64,000 nt of DNA from Bhargavaea cecembensis DSE10 (GTDB lineage: Bacteria; Bacillota; Bacilli; Bacillales_A; Planococcaceae), in the NCBI RefSeq assembly GCF_000348905.1, contig NZ_AOFT01000001.1, positions 248,001-312,000 on the forward strand, in the 5' to 3' direction. Made by a program: the position numbers and the translations under genes. The first letter of the stretch is position 1, and every line of letters begins with the position of its first letter. Below the pieces are notes generated by a model. That model saw nothing but the letters and a program-made list of their open reading frames with translations, was not told the DNA's origin and made no database searches. Of the stretch, positions 17,066 to 26,674 are shown piece after piece.

Positions 17066-18361
17066 ATGATGAAAACAACGCTAAAAAACAGCGCCGACGG
17101 ACTTGGACGGATCGGCGCATTCTCACCATATTTCTTTTTGCCGTTCGTGCTCGTGTTGTACTTCCTGGTCAGCATGTTCGACTTTCACCGGTTTGAGTAT
17201 TTCAACCTCTCTGTATCGGTCTGGCCGGCAGTCATTCTTTCGCTCATCGCCTACTATTTCGGTGTCTGGGCGGCGGACCGCGGCAGATGGGTGTTTCCGG
17301 ATTTCGGGCTGGGTATGTTCAAGGGCAAGACTGTCTGGTTCATCTGGATCCTGACAATGATCGGGGCAATCGCCTACGCCGGGATGCTTGCGACCGGGCA
17401 GGTCGGCCTGACCGACGAATCCGTCCGGCGCAACCTGGACCCGAAGTTGAACCTGCTTAGCCAACTCTTATGGTTCGGCGTCGTTCTGCTATTGGCAATC
17501 AAGATCTTCAAGGAAGAGAATTTGACGAAACGGAAGGCCTTCAACTACGGAGCCATCTATTTTGGCGCGATGGTGCTTTTCTTGCTTATGGGCTATAGAA
17601 CACCGATCGCGGTTATGCTCTTAACCGGTGTGATCATTTTCCATTTCGTCATCAAACGTATCAGGTTGTCGTGGCTGTTTGGCGGCATGGCCGTCATCGC
17701 CCTGTTCTTCTCAATCTTCGGCTTCATCCGATTCTCCACTGAAGATCCAAACGAAGCGTTCAATAGCCGGGAACAGCCGGATGTCGAGCTGTCAGAACAG
17801 CAGAAGCAGAAGTTAATAAGAGACCAGGCGATCATGAATGAGACGCCAGAATGGGTTCGCTCGCTTAACGGTGAATTGGTCAATGGGCATATCGTCCTGT
17901 CAAAAATCATTGAATATACCCAAGAAGAAGACTACCTGAAAGGGGAGCTCATTGCGGGTACATTCGGAAGTATTCTCCCTGGAGACCAAGTCTTCCCTCG
18001 GGTAAAAGTGACCGAAGTCGTCAACTCGCTCTCAGTCGAAGATGGCCGGTATATTACTAGGCCGAACCGGACAACGACACCAACCTATACGGGGCAACTG
18101 TTCCTCGACGGCGGCTATCCGCTTGTCTTTGCAGGATTCTTTGTCTTCGGTACTGTAATTTCCATGCTCTACAATCAGGTCAAACTGACCGGCGTCCGAA
18201 ATTACCAGACGGTGGCATATGCGTTCGTCACAACGATTTTTATCGTTTCCCTGCATACAGGACTTTTAGACATCATTTTCTTCCTGATGATCGGCTTTGT
18301 CATTCTGACTGCGGCTATCGAACTCAACAGGTCGGGAAAGAATAGCTTGAATACTTTGTAA
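17066..18361 (+). CDS. Wzy-like oligosaccharide repeat-unit polymerase
   Basis: A 431-residue membrane protein with about ten to eleven helices and one large hydrophilic segment (about residues 225-345) before the last helices, the layout usual for Wzy polymerases. LLMGYRTPIAVMLL precedes a helix pair, and Arg residues lie at the helix ends. Polymerases of this group vary widely in sequence, so the call rests on topology and on position as the last gene of a dehydrogenase-transferase-flippase operon. It would join flipped repeat units on the outer face of the membrane. The gene starts 12 bases after the flippase stop; the ribosome site is weak, suggesting translational coupling. A strong terminator follows. 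Confidence 0.75.
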   Translation: MMKTTLKNSADGLGRIGAFSPYFFLPFVLVLYFLVSMFDFHRFEYFNLSVSVWPAVILSLIAYYFGVWAADRGRWVFPDFGLGMFKGKTVWFIWILTMIGAIAYAGMLATGQVGLTDESVRRNLDPKLNLLSQLLWFGVVLLLAIKIFKEENLTKRKAFNYGAIYFGAMVLFLLMGYRTPIAVMLLTGVIIFHFVIKRIRLSWLFGGMAVIALFFSIFGFIRFSTEDPNEAFNSREQPDVELSEQQKQKLIRDQAIMNETPEWVRSLNGELVNGHIVLSKIIEYTQEEDYLKGELIAGTFGSILPGDQVFPRVKVTEVVNSLSVEDGRYITRPNRTTTPTYTGQLFLDGGYPLVFAGFFVFGTVISMLYNQVKLTGVRNYQTVAYAFVTTIFIVSLHTGLLDIIFFLMIGFVILTAAIELNRSGKNSLNTL

Positions 18362-18422
18362 TCAGGTTGTATACTGAAATTGTCCATAGAATAGTTCCAA
18401 GTTGCATATAACAATTGGCCAT

Positions 18423-18465
18423 AAAAAAGCGGGCCGGCATCTACATGATGCCGGCCCGCTTTTTT
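18423..18465 (+). terminator. Strong intrinsic terminator of the wall-polymer operon
   Basis: A stem of about 19 bp (GCGGGCCGGCATC with GATGCCGGCCCGC plus A/T pairs) has a 5-nt loop and a T-run. It can act in both directions. Confidence 0.93.
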
Positions 18466-18549
18466 GTACAATAATGCCGTCATTTGTGATAATATTCGAT
18501 ATTCTTCTGCAAAATGCCCGAAATCAAATGGAAATCATACTGAAATCCG

Positions 18550-18577
18550 TTGACATCAGATTGTAATACTCTATAAT
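18550..18577 (+). promoter_or_regulatory. Promoter of the major SLH/S-layer gene
   Basis: Perfect TTGACA (18550-18555) and perfect TATAAT (18572-18577) are 16 bp apart. This is the best sigma-A match in the window, in line with high expression of the gene behind it. Confidence 0.8.
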
Positions 18578-18664
18578 GAACATTGAGCTTTCTATCAATC
18601 TGCTATTCTATTGCGAATGATAGAAATTGCATCACTTCTTCATTAATAAGGAGGAACATATTCT

Positions 18665-21600
18665 ATGGCAACAAAAACTTACAAAAAGTTTTTGACTGGC
18701 GCTGCGACAGCCGCAATGGTCGCATCCGCAGTAGCTCCGGTTGCTGCGCAAGGGCAAGACGTTGCTGACACGGCAAATAAGTCGTTCAACGACATCGGTC
18801 CCGACAGCTCCCACTACGTAAACGTAATTGAAGCTCGTGAGCTCGGATTCCTCTCCGGTTACGGCGACGGCTCTTTCAAGCCGAACAAGACGCTTAACCG
18901 CGGCGACGTCACGAAGATGCTCGGTAAGTATGTTGTTGCGACTAGCGGCAAGACTCTTAATGAGTATGTCGAAGACAACAACATTGCTGACGTACCAAAC
19001 TTCGCAGACGTACCGAACTCGATTTCCGACAAGGAGCTCGTTACTTACTCGAAGATCGTTAAGCATGCAGAAATCTTCCAGGGTGCCAACAACAACCTGA
19101 TGCCGACGAAAGAAATGAACCGTGACCAGATCGCGCTCGTTCTCGTTCGTGCATTCGACCTTGAAGACAAAGCAGGCGACACTAAGGTTGTCGACGGAGC
19201 AAATTCCGCTTACGAGAAAGAGATTGAAATCCTTCTCGAAAACGGTGTTTCCAACGCTAACCCTTACAAGCCATTCAACAAAACAAGCCGTGCGCAATTC
19301 GCATCGTTCCTCGTGCGCGCGTACAAAGTGTCCATGGGCTGGGATCCAACTAAGCCACTGCCTGAACCAGGTAATCCAGATCCAGGAACAGATCCAGATC
19401 CGGAACCAGGTCTTGAGTGGGAAGGCGATATCGGCATTGACGCTTCCAAAGACAGCCTCCTTGCTGACGGCAAAGACACTTCCGTCATCACTTTCTCCAT
19501 CCTTGATGAAAAAGGCAACGTTGACACAGATGCAGACAACATTGTCCTCGCACTCGACGCTACACACGGAACATTTTCTTCCGAGCGCGTGACTGTACAG
19601 GACGGCGTTGCAACAGCAACACTGACTTCCGAGCAGAGCAACAAAGACCTGGAAGTCCTGATCACGGCCACAGTAGCTGAAGCATCCGAAGGCTACAAAG
19701 ACTTGATCGGCGAAAAGCAAACTTACGGTCATATTACATTCGTGGCTTACAGCCAGAACGTGGAAACGCTCAACCTGACTGGTGCTGAGTCTAACCAGAC
19801 TGACCGTGTGACACTCCACTTCGACCGCGAAGTTTCCCTTGAAGACTTCGTCGTTACAAGCCCGACTGGCGAGCTGAACTACCAGTATCGTCAGGCTGAT
19901 GGCTCTTGGGGAGCTCCTACAACAGTCGTAAATCCACTTGTTGACCCAGCAGATGTTCGTCATGCCCTCAAGCCTGAAGCGATCAACGTACTCAACGCTC
20001 CTGAACGCATCAACGGCGGCCTGATTGGCGGAGGTTCGATTGACGGCGCATCCAACTATCTCGTTGATGGCATCCTCGGACTCAAGCCTGTAGAAGGCGA
20101 CTCCAAGTCCGTTGAAGTTATCCTTGAAAAGGATTCGCACCTTCTGGATAACAGCCATGTAGTCGTTGTTACGAACTTTGTCTCGGAATCCGGAAAAATC
20201 TCCAACTCGGCTACCGAGTTCATTCTGACAGACGCACGCACACCAGAAGTGACAGGCGTTTCTAACAGCGGCCTGAACGAAGTAAATGTTAAGTTCTCCG
20301 AAGCGATTGAAGACGGCACTGCTGACTTCCTCATCGACGGAACTTACAATGCAAACGATGATGCAGCAATTGAATACGGCGAATTCGATGCTCGTACGCT
20401 CGAAGACAACCGCGATACTGTATCCATCACGCTGGGCGGCGAATATTCGACACCTCCTACGCCTGCTGGCTACTTCACTGCCGGTAACCATAGCATCCAG
20501 GTTGCAAACGCAACTGACTTTGCTGGCAACAAAGCGACAACTCAAAACCTCAACTTCACAGTTGAAGCGAATACGACCCAACCATCTGCGGAAGTCACAG
20601 TTGAATCTCCAGAGCAGTTCATCGTTGAATTCAACACAGACGTACGCACAGCTGAAGTTGAAAACTTTGCATTCCAGGTTTACAACGAAGACACAGAAGC
20701 TTGGGAGTCGATCACTTCTGAAGCAACTGATGAAGAAGTTGGACTGGAAGTTTCCAACCTTGGCGGAAACACGTATGCATTCGAACTTACTGAAGACTGG
20801 ACTCAGATCTATGATACAGAAGGTACGAATGACAACTACTACAACTACGAATACCGTATTGTTTACGCGAAGGATGACCTTCAGAACCTTGCAAACGGCG
20901 TAACAAACGCTGAGCAGGTTGTACTTGACCTCAGCTACGACGGCTCTCCGCTGAACTCGGCTGATACTACAAGCCCAGAAATCACTGAAGTTGTTCAGGA
21001 TGGCACGTCTTCCACATTCACAGTTACGACCAACGAACCGGTCAAGATTGCTGGAGAAGACAATGCTGGAGACACACTCAGCCAGAAGCAAGAGTCTGTC
21101 AACAATGGCACGCTTCCGGAAGTCAAGGGCACAATCCTTGCTAAAGTTGCAGGTGGCAAGACAGTTGAAGTCGATGCGACTGTCAATGGTTATGTTGATG
21201 GTTATGATAACAAGTTCACTGTAACTGCAGGTGAGGTTACACTTGCTGAGGATGTTACGGAAAACCGTGTTGTTCTCATCCCAGCGGGCACATACTCCCT
21301 GCAAGAGCTTGTTGACTTCGGTTACCTGGAAACTGACTTCGAACTCGTTCTCAGCCAGCTGACTGACGATGTAGGCAACACTGCCAACACGGCAACTTAC
21401 GACTTCGAAATGGAGAAGACTGTGGTCAACCCAGATCTCACTCCGTTCTATCTCGTAAAAGCTGAATACGAGAACTACAATGTCGAAGGCAACAACACTC
21501 AAGTCGACATCGCAGTTACATTCTCCGAAGGTGTTGCAGCTGCTAACAGCGCGGCAGACATCACTAAGTGGAGCATCAACGGACATGATCTTCCGGTCGG

Positions 21601-22351
21601 CACTTCAATCAAAGCCGAAAACCGTGACGGCGTAGCCGGAAATGAAACAGTGATCATCACTGTTACAGATCCTTCGCTCTTCATGTATGAAGACAATGTT
21701 CCGGTTGGTGAAGGCGGAGAAATCCAGCTTCCGGTTCCTGAGGTAAGCAACGTCATCACTGTTGACCGTGAAATCGCATCCTTCGACGGATCCAAGCTCA
21801 CTGGCCGTAACCAGCTTGTTGTCGGCATTCCTGCTTTTCTTCAGAACGTGAACTACGCGATTGAACTTCTTTCCCGCGTTGCCGCACTTGATGAAGTTGA
21901 AGAAGCTGATCGCGAGCTGATCGAAGCAGCACGTGCAAACTACAACTCCTTGAATGCTCTTGAGAGAAACTATGTTTCTCCACAGCTGGTAGCACAGCTT
22001 GAAGCAGCTGAAGAAGCGCTGGGTGAAGCAGGAGAACCAACTCCTGAGCCGACTACTGAAGAAGCAATTGAAGAAGTCGCTCAAACAATCACAGAGCTTT
22101 TCGGCCTGGAAGAAGATGTAACACTTCCTCAGCTTGCAGCGGCTAACCCAACCGTTGAAGAGCTTCAGGAACTTGCGACCCAACTTGCTAATGTTGCACC
22201 AGGAGATGTAGCAGCTCTCCAGGATCGCCTTGGTGACGGTAACATTACAGAACAAACTATCATTAACGGGTTTAATCAAATCCGGTCGACTAGCGCTGCA
22301 TCTCTCTATCCAGAACTGGTTGAAGCTTTCGAAGCAGCCTATAACCTTTAA
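18665..22351 (+). CDS. Probable major S-layer protein with three SLH domains
   Basis: A 1228-residue exported protein with signal peptide MATKTYKKFLTGAATAAMVAS and cleavage near VAAQG. Three SLH domains follow (about 38-90, 100-168, 175-222), then a Pro/Asp linker (PLPEPGNPDPGTDPDPEP) and a Big_1/invasin-like module (about 255-345). A long beta-rich body of repeated Ig-like units comes next, and the C-terminus is alpha-helical (about 1060-1228) with an LDEVEEADRELIEAARANYN segment. The protein is acidic and nearly Cys-free, and its codon choice is strongly biased, which also leaves a long open frame on the opposite strand. A consensus promoter and an AAGGAGG site precede it. These features suggest the dominant surface-array subunit, anchored by SLH domains to pyruvylated wall polymer and perhaps exported by SecA2. 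Paralogues follow at 23822, 26675 and 28561. Confidence 0.85.
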   Translation: MATKTYKKFLTGAATAAMVASAVAPVAAQGQDVADTANKSFNDIGPDSSHYVNVIEARELGFLSGYGDGSFKPNKTLNRGDVTKMLGKYVVATSGKTLNEYVEDNNIADVPNFADVPNSISDKELVTYSKIVKHAEIFQGANNNLMPTKEMNRDQIALVLVRAFDLEDKAGDTKVVDGANSAYEKEIEILLENGVSNANPYKPFNKTSRAQFASFLVRAYKVSMGWDPTKPLPEPGNPDPGTDPDPEPGLEWEGDIGIDASKDSLLADGKDTSVITFSILDEKGNVDTDADNIVLALDATHGTFSSERVTVQDGVATATLTSEQSNKDLEVLITATVAEASEGYKDLIGEKQTYGHITFVAYSQNVETLNLTGAESNQTDRVTLHFDREVSLEDFVVTSPTGELNYQYRQADGSWGAPTTVVNPLVDPADVRHALKPEAINVLNAPERINGGLIGGGSIDGASNYLVDGILGLKPVEGDSKSVEVILEKDSHLLDNSHVVVVTNFVSESGKISNSATEFILTDARTPEVTGVSNSGLNEVNVKFSEAIEDGTADFLIDGTYNANDDAAIEYGEFDARTLEDNRDTVSITLGGEYSTPPTPAGYFTAGNHSIQVANATDFAGNKATTQNLNFTVEANTTQPSAEVTVESPEQFIVEFNTDVRTAEVENFAFQVYNEDTEAWESITSEATDEEVGLEVSNLGGNTYAFELTEDWTQIYDTEGTNDNYYNYEYRIVYAKDDLQNLANGVTNAEQVVLDLSYDGSPLNSADTTSPEITEVVQDGTSSTFTVTTNEPVKIAGEDNAGDTLSQKQESVNNGTLPEVKGTILAKVAGGKTVEVDATVNGYVDGYDNKFTVTAGEVTLAEDVTENRVVLIPAGTYSLQELVDFGYLETDFELVLSQLTDDVGNTANTATYDFEMEKTVVNPDLTPFYLVKAEYENYNVEGNNTQVDIAVTFSEGVAAANSAADITKWSINGHDLPVGTSIKAENRDGVAGNETVIITVTDPSLFMYEDNVPVGEGGEIQLPVPEVSNVITVDREIASFDGSKLTGRNQLVVGIPAFLQNVNYAIELLSRVAALDEVEEADRELIEAARANYNSLNALERNYVSPQLVAQLEAAEEALGEAGEPTPEPTTEEAIEEVAQTITELFGLEEDVTLPQLAAANPTVEELQELATQLANVAPGDVAALQDRLGDGNITEQTIINGFNQIRSTSAASLYPELVEAFEAAYNL

Positions 22352-22395
22352 TAGACACTCGAACTGAAGAGTTCATTAACTAGTGTTGGTTAAGT

Positions 22396-22455
22396 AAAGC
22401 ACTCTGACCTGAGGCATTGGCACGTATTGCCGAAGCTTTGTCAGAGTGCTTTTTC
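22396..22455 (+). terminator. Intrinsic terminator of the S-layer gene
   Basis: AAAGCACTCTGAC pairs with GTCAGAGTGCTTT, with a structured loop between (GGCATTGGCAC...), and TTTTT follows. Confidence 0.85.
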
Positions 22456-22498
22456 TGTTGAATTGGCATTAGCTAATTCACTTACTTTACGTTTATTA

Positions 22499-22527
22499 TT
22501 GTGCTCGTATTATTCAAATGGTAGAAT
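22499..22527 (+). promoter_or_regulatory. Promoter with AATGGTAGAAT element
   Basis: TTGTGC (22499-22504) and TAGAAT (22522-22527) are 17 bp apart, with an extended -10 TGG. The element AATGGTAGAAT recurs before the two nucleotidase-type genes at 32887 and 35210. Confidence 0.6.
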
Positions 22528-22574
22528 GATGCTTGATGTTATGCTCTTAATCTATCTACATTGGAGGTAATGGA

Positions 22575-23663
22575 ATGAACAAACGCTCGAAATTTGCCGG
22601 ACTCGCTCTGTCCGCAACACTGGCAGCAGGCACTCTCTTTACGGTTGCTCCGGCTGGAATCACGTATGCCAATGAACAGACGGCAGTTGCTTTCTCGGAT
22701 CTGGATCCTACAGGTGATGATTACCAACCGATTCTTGCACTTGCGGAGCGCGGCATCATCAAGGGGTATCCGGATGGTACATACAAGCCAGGCCGTGACA
22801 TTACTCGTCAGCAGGCCGCTAAAATCATTGCCGGTGCATTGGAGCTCGATACGAAGAATGTAAAAGACCCTGGCTATACGGATCTGAGCAAAGACAGCGA
22901 GTACTACGGTCCGATTGCAGCTCTGACTGAAGCAGGCATTTTGAGCGGAACTGTCAAAGATGGCAAGAAAGTCATCAATCCGGCTTCCAACCTGTCCCGT
23001 GCACAAATGGCTAAAATCATTGCGGAAGCCTATGATTTGGATCATGAAGTTTCCTACACAGCTCCTTTCACAGATGTGACCGCTGATGAATGGCATGCGG
23101 GTTATGTACAGGCGCTTTATAATCTTGGAATCACAAAAGGCGTAGGAAATGTCTATGCCGAAAATGACTTTGTGACCCGTGGTCAGATGGCGATGTTCAT
23201 CCATCGTGCGGAGAACTCCGGTGAAGCAGTTAAAACTGTTGAAGCCGCCCGTGACCTCATCTATGACTTCCTTGAAAGCAAATCGGAAGTAAAAGACAAC
23301 AATGGTGTGGTCATTGTCGAAACAGCATTTGACCGTGAGACCGGTGTCTATGATGTATTTATTGATGCTGATACCAACATTGCATCGCTCTTGAGCGCTC
23401 TTGGAAAGCTCAAGGAAGTCGGTCTTCTTTCTGAAGACATCACAAAGCTAGGTCTGACTCACCTTAAAGTGGCTGATAACAAGCCGGTCGATCTGACAAA
23501 AGACTTTGATGCTGCAGTCAATACTTTGACACAGCAAGTGATTGACGAAGTACTGCGTGATGGCAAAATCTCTTCCCACAACATCCCGGTAGAAGCGACA
23601 ATCACAGTAGGTAAATACACGCTTAAAGAAGAAATCACTCTGAACGGCAATCTGAAGAGATAA
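22575..23663 (+). CDS. SLH-domain surface protein with unknown C-terminal domain
   Basis: A 362-residue exported protein: signal peptide (MNKRSKFAGLALSATLAAG to YANEQ), three SLH domains (about 36-90, 95-155, 160-212; GIIKGYPDGTYKPG, LSRAQMAKIIAEAY, VTRGQMAMFIHRAE), and a ~145-residue C-terminal domain that I cannot assign. That domain alternates helices and strands (LTKLGLTHLKVADNKPV, a helix, then IPVEATITVGKYTLKEE). The SLH sequences are of the common type and differ from those of the KTYRKF paralogues beside it, so it is a separate lineage placed between them. GGAGGTAATGGA precedes ATG 22575. It has its own promoter and terminator. Confidence 0.88.
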   Translation: MNKRSKFAGLALSATLAAGTLFTVAPAGITYANEQTAVAFSDLDPTGDDYQPILALAERGIIKGYPDGTYKPGRDITRQQAAKIIAGALELDTKNVKDPGYTDLSKDSEYYGPIAALTEAGILSGTVKDGKKVINPASNLSRAQMAKIIAEAYDLDHEVSYTAPFTDVTADEWHAGYVQALYNLGITKGVGNVYAENDFVTRGQMAMFIHRAENSGEAVKTVEAARDLIYDFLESKSEVKDNNGVVIVETAFDRETGVYDVFIDADTNIASLLSALGKLKEVGLLSEDITKLGLTHLKVADNKPVDLTKDFDAAVNTLTQQVIDEVLRDGKISSHNIPVEATITVGKYTLKEEITLNGNLKR

Positions 23664-23677
23664 TTTCTTCAAAATGA

Positions 23678-23706
23678 AGGTCTGGCATATTAGCCAGACC
23701 TTTTTC
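23678..23706 (+). terminator. Intrinsic terminator
   Basis: AGGTCTGGC / GCCAGACCT stem with a 6-nt loop and a T-run. Confidence 0.88.
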
Positions 23707-23821
23707 TATTCTATTAAATCTATTTCGAATTAAATGTTAGTTTAAGAGATTCCCGGGTATAGGATGGGAGAAAGAGTTTCAACTCTTCCTTTCCAACACA
23801 ATTTGACAGGGGGACTTATCT

Positions 23822-26485
23822 TTGACGAAGAAGACTTACAGGAAGTTTGCAACTGTTGCAGCAACAGGTGCATTGGTGGCTACAGCAGTAGCTCCGGCGG
23901 CGGCCACGCCTCAAGAGGTTGCTCAGACATCCTATACCGATGTCCCGGTTTCGAGCAGTCATTATGCTAATATCATGAAGGCAAAAGAATTGGGAATCAT
24001 GACCGGTTACGGAAATGGGAAGTTCCAGCCGGATAAGCTTCTGAATCGGGGAGATGTCACAAAGGCACTCGGTAAATTTGTTGTGGCTCAGAGCGGCATG
24101 ACACAAGATGAATATGTTGAAGAACATAACATTGCGTCTGTTGAGAACTTTAATGACGTACCCGACGACTATGTGGATTCTGAGCTGGTAACATACTCAA
24201 AGATTGTTAAACATGCTGGTATTTTTAAAGGCGCCAATAACAATCTGATGCAGACGAATCTGATTAGGCGCGACCAAATGGCGGAGGTGCTGGTGCGTGC
24301 GTTCGGCTTTGAGGACCAGCCGGGTGATCCGGGCATGGAAGATACGAAAGACTCTGCTTATGCAAAGTCTGTAGAAGTTCTTTATGAGAACGGAATCACG
24401 AATCAAAATCCATATCGTCCATTGAATTACACCAGCCGTGCTCAGTTTGCAACCTTCCTTGTGAGGGCTTACGAGGCCACTGTGGAAACACCGGATCCGG
24501 GATTCGCTGTTACCTCGGTTGAAGCGGTGACTTCTACAGTTGACGCCAACGCGGATAAGCAGTTTGCAGGCTTCACCATCAACGGAGGGGACGCGGCAGA
24601 CCTCGAACAGCTGAAAGAAGAAGGGTATTCGGTAGAGTTCCTATCTTCTAAATCTGGTCTCTTCGTAGATAAAACAACCGGAGAGTTGGATGAAGAAAAG
24701 CTCGAAGTTGGAGAGGAAATCCGATTCCAGGTTAAACTTACAAAAGACGATGAAACTCTCACTTCTGAGAATGGAACACTCACAGTAGAGGATTTCAAAA
24801 CATCCATTACTGAATTGACCGGTTATGACCTGACATTGGAAAGCGGTCAAGAAGTTACAAATGGGACAATTGTCCTGGATGAAAAAGCGGCAATAAGTAA
24901 TATCGTCGGTACAACAAAATCGGGTGATGAGGAAGTGCCCGTTAAATCCGGCCTTACCTTTGATTCTTCAGACAGAAGTGTCGTCCAAGTAGATAGCAAT
25001 GGGAATCTCACCACTGTTGCTCCTGGATCTGCAACGATCACCGTGGCTCACGAGTCCGGACAGAAAATCGAAGTCCCGATTAAAGTGGTTTCGGAAGAGC
25101 GAGTTCCATCTAATGCAGAAGCCAACACGGAAGGGATCGGCCTTCTTACTGGCCAGGAGCGAAGCTTTGCATTTACGGTAACCGACCAATATGGAATGCC
25201 TTACGACGAAGAAGACGGGGAAATCACTGGAAGCTTTGACGTTGTAGTTGATGAGTTAAAGATCGCCACTGTATCAGTTGAAAAAAATGCAGAGGTCGGA
25301 AAATATAAGGCGACAGTAAAAGCTGAAGAAAATCTTGAAGAGGATGCCAATGGCACCATTGATATAGTTGCAGGGGATAACGAATTGCTCAACATCCCTC
25401 TCACAATCGGGACGGATGATATAGCTGCTGAACAGCGTCTTGAATTGGCCGACTCGTCCAAAGATACGACAATCGACCTAAATCCTTTGGTTGACGACAG
25501 TTCCTTGGTCTTGGCTCTAAATGAGTACAACGAAGCCGGACTTTATATTGGGGAGTCCGATCAGTTGGGCAATGGCTATACTGTTGCGACAGACAACGAC
25601 AACCTGACCGCCAAAGTAAATGAAGGACAGATTGAGGTGTCCGCATATGACGACACGGAACCAGGCACGACAGTCGTCTCCGTGATGGAAGGGGACTTGC
25701 TGATCGATCAGATTACCCTGACAGTGGTCGACACGACACCTGCCATCCAGTCGGTTGAATTTGGCACTAGTCAAGTGGATACTGCTCCGGTCAAGCTCTC
25801 TGACCTGCTGGACGCAGAAGACCTAGTGCTCACTTCACAGGGAACGGCTGAAATCGGATTGGTTGGTAACGAGACATTGGTTCCGACAATCTTCGTCGAT
25901 GTCGGTGAGCAGGATGGTGTCTATCAGGCTGATACCGACGTGTTGCTGGGCACAGTAGATATTGCCGCCCAATCGGGTATTGCGAACACGCTTACCTTTA
26001 GCGAAGGGTCTGGCGATGAAATCCTCATAAATGGAATTGAACCTGGCGAGGACGGCAACTTTACTCTGCGGGTAAGGAAAGATAATCAGGTATTGGGCAC
26101 GCATTTGGTCCAAGTAACAGACTTTAGCCGGAACCTTGAATCAGTTGGATTTGCCGCACAGGAGATCACGGCTGCTGACCCTGTTAACTTGATTACAGTT
26201 AATCTCACAGGAGAAGATGATACGGTTACCTATACTGTTGCTGATGACGGACAATCAGCGACCATCCAAAAAGGTGAAACGGAAATTGGGACCGTCCAGC
26301 TGGAAGCGGCTGAAGTCTTGTCCGGCCTGCAACTCACAACAGAAAATGGCGAACTGACAGTGTCAGGACTGGAAGCTGGAGATTCGGGTGATTTCACCCT
26401 TACAGTCGATGCCGAAGGTCAAACTTATACTCAGACATTTACTGTGAATATTGCGGCGGAGCAAGAGGCAGAGGCAGAAGCTTAA
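23822..26485 (+). CDS. SLH-domain surface protein with Ig-like repeats (S-layer paralogue)
   Basis: An 887-residue protein starting at TTG 23822 with AGGGGGAC upstream. The signal peptide (MTKKTYRKFATVAATGALVA) and three SLH domains (about 35-220) are close relatives of those of the S-layer protein at 18665: both have IVKHA..F.GANNNLM and the SRAQFA.FLVRAY ending. The rest differs: a Big_2-like module (about 345-425, SSDRSVVQVDSNGNLTTVAPG) and several beta-rich modules. It ends in an Ala/Glu tail (AAEQEAEAEA). It lacks an enzyme domain, so it is likely a second array or surface-coat protein with a different displayed region. Codon bias is weaker than in the first gene, suggesting lower or conditional expression. 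Confidence 0.88.
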   Translation: MTKKTYRKFATVAATGALVATAVAPAAATPQEVAQTSYTDVPVSSSHYANIMKAKELGIMTGYGNGKFQPDKLLNRGDVTKALGKFVVAQSGMTQDEYVEEHNIASVENFNDVPDDYVDSELVTYSKIVKHAGIFKGANNNLMQTNLIRRDQMAEVLVRAFGFEDQPGDPGMEDTKDSAYAKSVEVLYENGITNQNPYRPLNYTSRAQFATFLVRAYEATVETPDPGFAVTSVEAVTSTVDANADKQFAGFTINGGDAADLEQLKEEGYSVEFLSSKSGLFVDKTTGELDEEKLEVGEEIRFQVKLTKDDETLTSENGTLTVEDFKTSITELTGYDLTLESGQEVTNGTIVLDEKAAISNIVGTTKSGDEEVPVKSGLTFDSSDRSVVQVDSNGNLTTVAPGSATITVAHESGQKIEVPIKVVSEERVPSNAEANTEGIGLLTGQERSFAFTVTDQYGMPYDEEDGEITGSFDVVVDELKIATVSVEKNAEVGKYKATVKAEENLEEDANGTIDIVAGDNELLNIPLTIGTDDIAAEQRLELADSSKDTTIDLNPLVDDSSLVLALNEYNEAGLYIGESDQLGNGYTVATDNDNLTAKVNEGQIEVSAYDDTEPGTTVVSVMEGDLLIDQITLTVVDTTPAIQSVEFGTSQVDTAPVKLSDLLDAEDLVLTSQGTAEIGLVGNETLVPTIFVDVGEQDGVYQADTDVLLGTVDIAAQSGIANTLTFSEGSGDEILINGIEPGEDGNFTLRVRKDNQVLGTHLVQVTDFSRNLESVGFAAQEITAADPVNLITVNLTGEDDTVTYTVADDGQSATIQKGETEIGTVQLEAAEVLSGLQLTTENGELTVSGLEAGDSGDFTLTVDAEGQTYTQTFTVNIAAEQEAEAEA

Positions 26486-26495
26486 ATCTATTTCA

Positions 26496-26544
26496 AAAAA
26501 CAGGCGGAGAAAACACGAGTTGTTTTTCTCCGCCTGTTTTTCTG
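26496..26544 (+). terminator. Intrinsic terminator
   Basis: AAACAGGCGGAGAAA pairs with TTTCTCCGCCTGTTT and a T-run follows. Confidence 0.9.
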
Positions 26545-26606
26545 TATTGTTATCAAGATATCGTTGAGAAACGATTGACCTAACTCCGTCTCGGGAGTGG
26601 AAGAAG

Positions 26607-26615
26607 TGGTATAAT
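26607..26615 (+). promoter_or_regulatory. Extended -10 promoter of the frameshifted SLH gene
   Basis: TGGTATAAT fits TGnTATAAT exactly and lies 60 bases before the start codon. Confidence 0.5.
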
Positions 26616-26674
26616 TTGATTGATTCCAACGATATAGCAACCGTTCGATCAATTAATAGAGGAGGTTGTTTTTC

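Larger units (their letters stand above)
18362..18664. other. Spacer before the S-layer gene
   Basis: This 303-base spacer has no gene. It holds a strong terminator (18423-18465), a sigma-A-type promoter (18550-18577) and an AT-rich leader of about 80 bases with an AAGGAGG ribosome site at 18648-18654. Confidence 0.8.

Noticed and set aside
18632-21586. A 984-codon open frame on the minus strand opposite the S-layer gene
   Set aside because: The plus strand has signal peptide, SLH domains and promoter. The opposite frame gives a Cys- and Val-rich sequence with no domain, and is explained by the strong codon bias and acidic, repeat-like composition of the S-layer gene.
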